Source: Shinisaurus crocodilurus
Lineage: Eukaryota > Chordata > Lepidosauria > Squamata > Shinisauridae
Assembly (NCBI GenBank): GCA_021292165.1
Contig: CM037878.1
Span: 255,365,921-255,429,920, forward strand
DNA: 64,000 nucleotides
Direction: 5' to 3'
Shown here: positions 60,535 to 64,000 of the stretch, in pieces
Position numbering within the stretch: the first letter of the stretch is position 1
Layout of the letters: each line of letters opens with the position of its first letter
The notes under the pieces: model-generated
Database searches by the model: none
Told to the model about the DNA's origin: nothing
Seen by the model: only the letters and a program-made list of their open reading frames with translations
Position numbers and translations under genes: made by a program

Positions 60535-61279
60535 TAGGGGTGGTGATCCGCCCACCACTTCACTCGCAGCGTGCGAGCCAAGCCAAAAGCAAGCACAGGC
60601 TGAGGCGCTCACCGGACTTCCAGGTTCCTGGCACTACAGTGGCGTAGCGTGGGTTGTCAGCACCCGGGGCAAGGCAAGTAATTTGCGCCCCCTAACCCGT
60701 GGATTTTAGCACTCGAGTCTCTTCCACTAGATTAGTTAAAGAAACCCTTACCCCCTAAGCACATGTATTGTTTGTTATGAAAATACTGATGTAATTAAAG
60801 TAAAATGCATCTAAATACAAGTTTATTTTCAAACACTTTATTGAGTGCGAACATGCATTACACATTCTCCACATTTTCAGCAGGTCTATGAATACAAATC
60901 TACAAATGTAGTAACCTAGCATGGGCCATGCTATTATATGTCATCTCACAACCATCGTAAATGACAAAAAATATCAAGAACAAAAACTAAACATCAAAAT
61001 GGAACCATACCCTGGAGATGATCCAAGACTGGGCTAGATGGAGCCAACTTCCTCAATCCTGTACCTCTAATTGTAATTCTTTAATAGAAGTGCAAGATAT
61101 CAATCTGTATATAATATACAGATTAATTTAAATTCGGGGAGGTCACACAGAGGTCTAGAAAGAGGGAGAAGCAATAAGGGAGACTCCCCAAGACGAGGAG
61201 GAGGAGGAGGAGGAGAAGAAGAAGAAGACACACCCCGCGCTGCTCTGCTCGGGCCTCCTCCCGCTTTCCACCTGTCCCT

Positions 61280-62087
61280 TCAACTCAACTTCCTGCCTCC
61301 TCCATTTCTTCATTCATCCGTCCCCCCCCGATCCCATTTCCCCACACGCCCCTTTCCCTTCTTTTTCTAGCCCATTTCCTTTCTCCCTCCTCCTTTCCTG
61401 GCTTTTTAAAAATGTACCTCTTCTTTCTTTCCCCTCCTCTTTCCTTTCTCCCCCCCTTTTCTCCCCCTCCTCCCTTCACCCTCCCACCCTCTCCCATTTC
61501 TCTCTCTCCTCCTTTTCTCTCGCCATCCTTTTTCCCTTTCCTCTTTTCTCCTTTCCCCCATTTTCCTTTCTCTCTCCTTTGCTGTTCTCTGCTTTGTCCT
61601 TCCTTTTTCTCTCTCTCTTTCTCTTTCTTCTTCCTTCCTTCCTTCCTTCTTTCTCTCCTTTCCCCGGTCACTCTTTTTCCTCTCCTTCCTCATCTTCCTT
61701 TCCTTCCTTTTCTCGTCTCCCCAACTTTCTTTACCCCTTTCTCATTCCCCATCTTTCCTCTTTCCCTTCATTCTCTCTCTCTCTTTCCTCCCTTCCTCTT
61801 TCTTTTCCTTTCTTTCTCTCTTCCTCCCTCCCCCTTCTCCTTCCTTTCCTTCCTTCTTTCTCTCTCTCTTTTCCTCCCTCTTTCTCTCTCTCTCTCTCTC
61901 TCTTTTCCTCCCTTCCTCTTTCTTTTCCTTTCTTTCTCTCTTCCTCCCTCCCCCTTCTCCTTCCTTCCTTCCCTTCTTTCTCTCTCTCCTCTCTTTTCCT
62001 CCCTCCCTCCCCTTTTCTCTCTCTCTCTCTCTTCTCCTCCCTTTCTTTCTTCCTTCCTTCCTCTCTCTCCTCGCTCTCCCTCCATAC
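61280..62087 (-). repeat. Polypurine/polypyrimidine tract, captured intron
   Basis: Almost pure C/T on the plus strand (TTCCT, CTCTTT words with internal duplications of about 120 bp at 61780-61985). It starts at the exon's splice donor, so it was most likely captured as the beginning of intron 1 and then expanded. The 386-codon serine/proline/phenylalanine-rich frame here is low-complexity, not a gene. Such tracts can form triplex DNA. Confidence 0.75.
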
Positions 62088-62219
62088 CTCGATCTTGTCC
62101 ACGCTCTGGGCGCAGCCCACCACCTTCATGCCGCGCTGCACCAGGGCGCGGGCCACGGCCGCCCCGATGCCCACCGAGGCGCCGGTCACCAGCGCCATGC
62201 GCCCCTTCCAGCGCTCCAT
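62088..62219 (-). pseudogene. DHRS11: Captured first exon of a DHRS11-like dehydrogenase
   Basis: From ATG 62219 (context GGGCCATGG) 44 codons read MERWKGRMALVTGASVGIGA, continuing AVARALVQRGMKVVGC and ending DKIE. This matches residues 6-49 of vertebrate DHRS11, a cytosolic short-chain dehydrogenase/reductase, including the NAD(P)-binding TGxxxGxG motif. The five N-terminal residues of the human protein are absent. The exon ends GAG followed by GTATGG, a plausible splice donor in phase 0, at the same place where the conserved first block of DHRS11 ends. The catalytic YxxxK part is missing and no later exons occur. A close DHRS11 paralogue is an alternative parent. Confidence 0.92.
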
Positions 62220-62400
62220 GGCCCACGCGCCGCGCGCGGCTGCCCTCCGCCTGCCCGGCCCGCGACGCACCGGCCGGCACCTCTCCGAGGCGCACGACCC
62301 GGCAGGCGTGGCGGCGGCGGCAGCAGCAGCGAGGGGGGGGAGCAGGAGGAGGAAGAGCTGGGGCAGAGAGCTGCAAGTGCGAGCGCGCCCCCCCAGATGT
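62220..62400 (-). promoter_or_regulatory. Captured CpG-rich 5' region of DHRS11
   Basis: GC- and CpG-dense sequence upstream of the captured ATG, including the probable 5' UTR and proximal promoter. It has GGGGGG- and GCCGCCGCC-type blocks but no TATA box. The hAT terminus begins about 180 bp upstream of the ATG, so only the proximal promoter was carried. Confidence 0.6.
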
Positions 62401-62669
62401 TGCGGCCAGCCCCCCCTGCACCCCCCACGCTACGCCTCTGTGGCACTACGTTATGCAAGTTATGCAAATTGCGGCCAGTTTTAATGTATCTTATGCCATT
62501 TTCTACGTAAACAACGTAGCGCCGGAACCCAGAAGTCACTTCCCCAGCTCAGCTCGCATTCGCGCGAGCTGAGCTGGGTAAACTGGTAGGACGAGTGGAC
62601 CTTGGGAGGGTCAAGCCCGGCGAGTTCGCCGGACTTCCACCCCCTCATCAAGCTCTGCACACATCACTA

Positions 62670-63699
62670 TTAAGTTTCTTCCTTTCCCACACTTCCACTA
62701 AACTGTTTGAATCTTAACTGTTAAGAAACACAAACCAGGTTAGGTTGGCCTCTTGTACTGCATTAACTTCTGTTGGTGAACTAAAATCCTAGTGAACATT
62801 GCATCTATAAATTGTGCAAATGCAAGCAATGTAGCATCATTCTCAGGAGGCTTTCCATTTAGAAATCCTCGGACCACAACAGAGAATTCAAAAAATGTTA
62901 GCCAAAATTGTGCACCTCTCAACAGATGTTTCAGCAAGTAAAAGATATTGTCTTCACCTAGTTTGTATTATTTGTTTCCTGAGGCCAATATGGCAACAAT
63001 TATCTATATTTAAACATCAGGCATGTTACAAAATTATTTGGGTGTCAAATTTATCACTTGGATGCACTATATTTTGTAACACAGAAAAGGCAAGCTCTCT
63101 CCTAGTTATTCACCCATTGCTTTTGTGATTGTAACGTGGAATGAATTTTGCAGAGTCCTGCTGGATAGTGCCTTTGATGTGAATGGTAATGAGCAATGCA
63201 ACTCTCCCCCATGTCTGCACTCTTTTGTCTCTTTTAAAGTTTTATTTGATAGCTTTCCAGTGCAATCCTATATGTGTCTGCACAAATGTAAGCCCCAGTG
63301 GGTTCAACGGGATCTTAAACTTCTTTGAGTCTTTTTTTCAATCTTAACTATGGTTCATCCCAAAGTTTGTGGAAGAAAATAGGTTTGCATGAAAATGCAT
63401 GTGCATTTCTCCTAATACAGGCATTTTTGTATGTTTGCCTAATAGACACATTTTGTGCAAGCAATTTTCTTAAAATAATACATTTTTTTACTGTTATTTC
63501 CTCAATATATCCATTTTTGTATTCACATTTTGCTAATAATATGCACATTTTCATATACATGTTTTGATTGGGGAACTCAATTTCAAAATTTGGAGAAGAT
63601 TTCGAAGGATAATTGAATTATGGTTTCCATATTGGTTCGAAAGTACGGAATTAGGTAAGTTCACACATTAATTTGTGAAATGGATTACTTTCTCCCCCA
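62670..63699. other. Unassigned sequence with AT-rich repeat echoes
   Basis: 63250-63325 resembles the common short repeat (GTGCAATCCTATATGTGTCTGC...AAGCCCCAGTGGG). 63380-63560 has TGCATTTTTGTATG-like words as at 4290-4420. The 65-codon minus-strand frame at 62740-62937 is not recognised. Confidence 0.4.
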
Positions 63700-63790
63700 T
63701 TCCTAGCCTGAATGGGAGACCACCTGGGAATTCCATGTATGCTGCCTTGAATTCCATGGTGGAAGAAATGCAGGATATAAGTGTCATAAA
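63700..63790 (+). mobile_element. 5S rRNA-derived SINE fragment
   Basis: GAATGGGAGACCACCTGGGAATTCC is the 5S rRNA box C region. It continues TGCTGCCTTGAATTCCATGGTGGAAG-AAATGCAGGATATAAGTGTCATAAATA, a LINE-type tail as in 6877-7022. Confidence 0.7.
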
Positions 63791-64000
63791 TACGGCGGGT
63801 CAGCAGTGGCAAGGCTAACCCTCTCCCTGCTTCACAATATTGTCCAAGCTGCCAAAACACACGCACATAAGGGAAAAAGAAAGAAGCTGTGCTAGCTAGA
63901 GAAATGTACAAGAATTTCATTAATGTTCACAGATCATGTGAACATGCCATGATTGCAGCCCCAAATGCAAATGTGAGCAGGTGAGCATGTTCTCTGAAAA

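Larger units (their letters stand above)
60637..62440 (-). mobile_element. hAT element carrying a DHRS11 promoter and first exon
   Basis: 1804 bp. Ends CAGTGGCGTAGCGTGG and CCACGCTACGCCTCTG are inverted with one mismatch. The perfect 8-bp target duplication TGGCACTA lies at 60629-60636 and 62441-62448. The left 550 bp is AT-rich hAT-type non-coding sequence. Then come GAG/GAA repeats and about 800 bp of polypyrimidine (61280-62085), which on the minus strand is the intron following the captured exon. The exon (62088-62219) and its CpG-rich upstream region lie at the right end. No transposase. Confidence 0.95.
60535..62669. mobile_element. GC-rich TAGGGGTG element, copy 3, split by a hAT
   Basis: Left part 60535-60636 starts TAGGGGTGGTGATCCGCCC. 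Right part 62449-62669 ends CACACATCACTA and contains the perfect palindrome CCCAGCTCAGCTCGC / GCGAGCTGAGCTGGG (62543-62578). The hAT at 60637-62440 separates them. Assigned to the family of 10947 and 35754 by the TAGGGGTG end and CpG-rich body. Borders are less certain than those of the inner hAT. Confidence 0.45.

Noticed and set aside
62088..62219. A real DHRS11 gene locus
   Set aside because: The exon lies between hAT termini with a perfect 8-bp target duplication, and the remaining exons are absent.
61412..62572. 386-codon open frame on the plus strand
   Set aside because: It translates a C/T-only tract into serine, proline, leucine and phenylalanine runs, and its end is the antisense of the captured DHRS11 exon.

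Overview
The window looks like intergenic or intronic DNA from a reptile, most likely a squamate (lizard-type) genome. The basis is the repeat mix: a nearly full-length CR1 LINE ending in the ATTCTATG-type 3' repeat, eroded L2-type LINEs, an L1 3' end, a tRNA-headed SINE with a MIR-like core, 5S-rRNA-derived SINEs, many hAT miniature elements and a Helitron. I cannot resolve the species or family. I found no intact host protein-coding gene, no tRNA or rRNA gene and no CRISPR. Most open reading frames here are chance or repeat-derived.

Layout. 0-9 kb: single-copy-looking DNA with a decayed CR1, two hAT elements, a complete tRNA/MIR-like SINE and a 5S-derived SINE. 9-21 kb: L2 and other LINE 3' ends on both strands, a nested stack (GC-rich element inside an ATTAGTGC-rich element), and a hAT interrupted by an L1 tail with a 12-bp target duplication. 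21.9-24.5 kb: a hAT with a transposase remnant and two foldback MITEs. 25.5-31.3 kb: a CR1 with ORF1 (zinc-binding and esterase domains, two stops) and ORF2 (endonuclease and reverse transcriptase, two frameshifts), split by an antisense L2. 32.3-33.6 kb: a 155-bp inverted repeat enclosing two MITEs, then a third MITE. 34.8-36.4 kb: a complete non-autonomous Helitron carrying a minisatellite and a GC-rich element. 44.1-46.0 kb: a near-identical 925-bp tandem duplication. 49-52.7 kb: hAT, foldback, CR1 and L2 nest. 60.5-62.7 kb: a GC-rich element with a gene-carrying hAT inside it.

The main discovery is that two unrelated hAT elements, each with matching terminal inverted repeats and a perfect 8-bp target duplication, carry on the minus strand the CpG-rich 5' end of a different host gene: start codon, first coding exon and splice donor. 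The element at 45934-46989 holds exon 1 of an ACTR10 (dynactin Arp10/Arp11) gene. The element at 60637-62440 holds exon 1 of a DHRS11-like short-chain dehydrogenase gene. Both would act as mobile promoter/first-exon cassettes if transcribed. Finding two in 64 kb suggests a recurrent process in this genome and not a single accident.

Secondary points: five small hAT elements, at least four of them palindromic, share TA-centred 8-bp target duplications (Buster-type signature), and two diverged copies of a possibly functional non-coding segment lie 10 kb apart.
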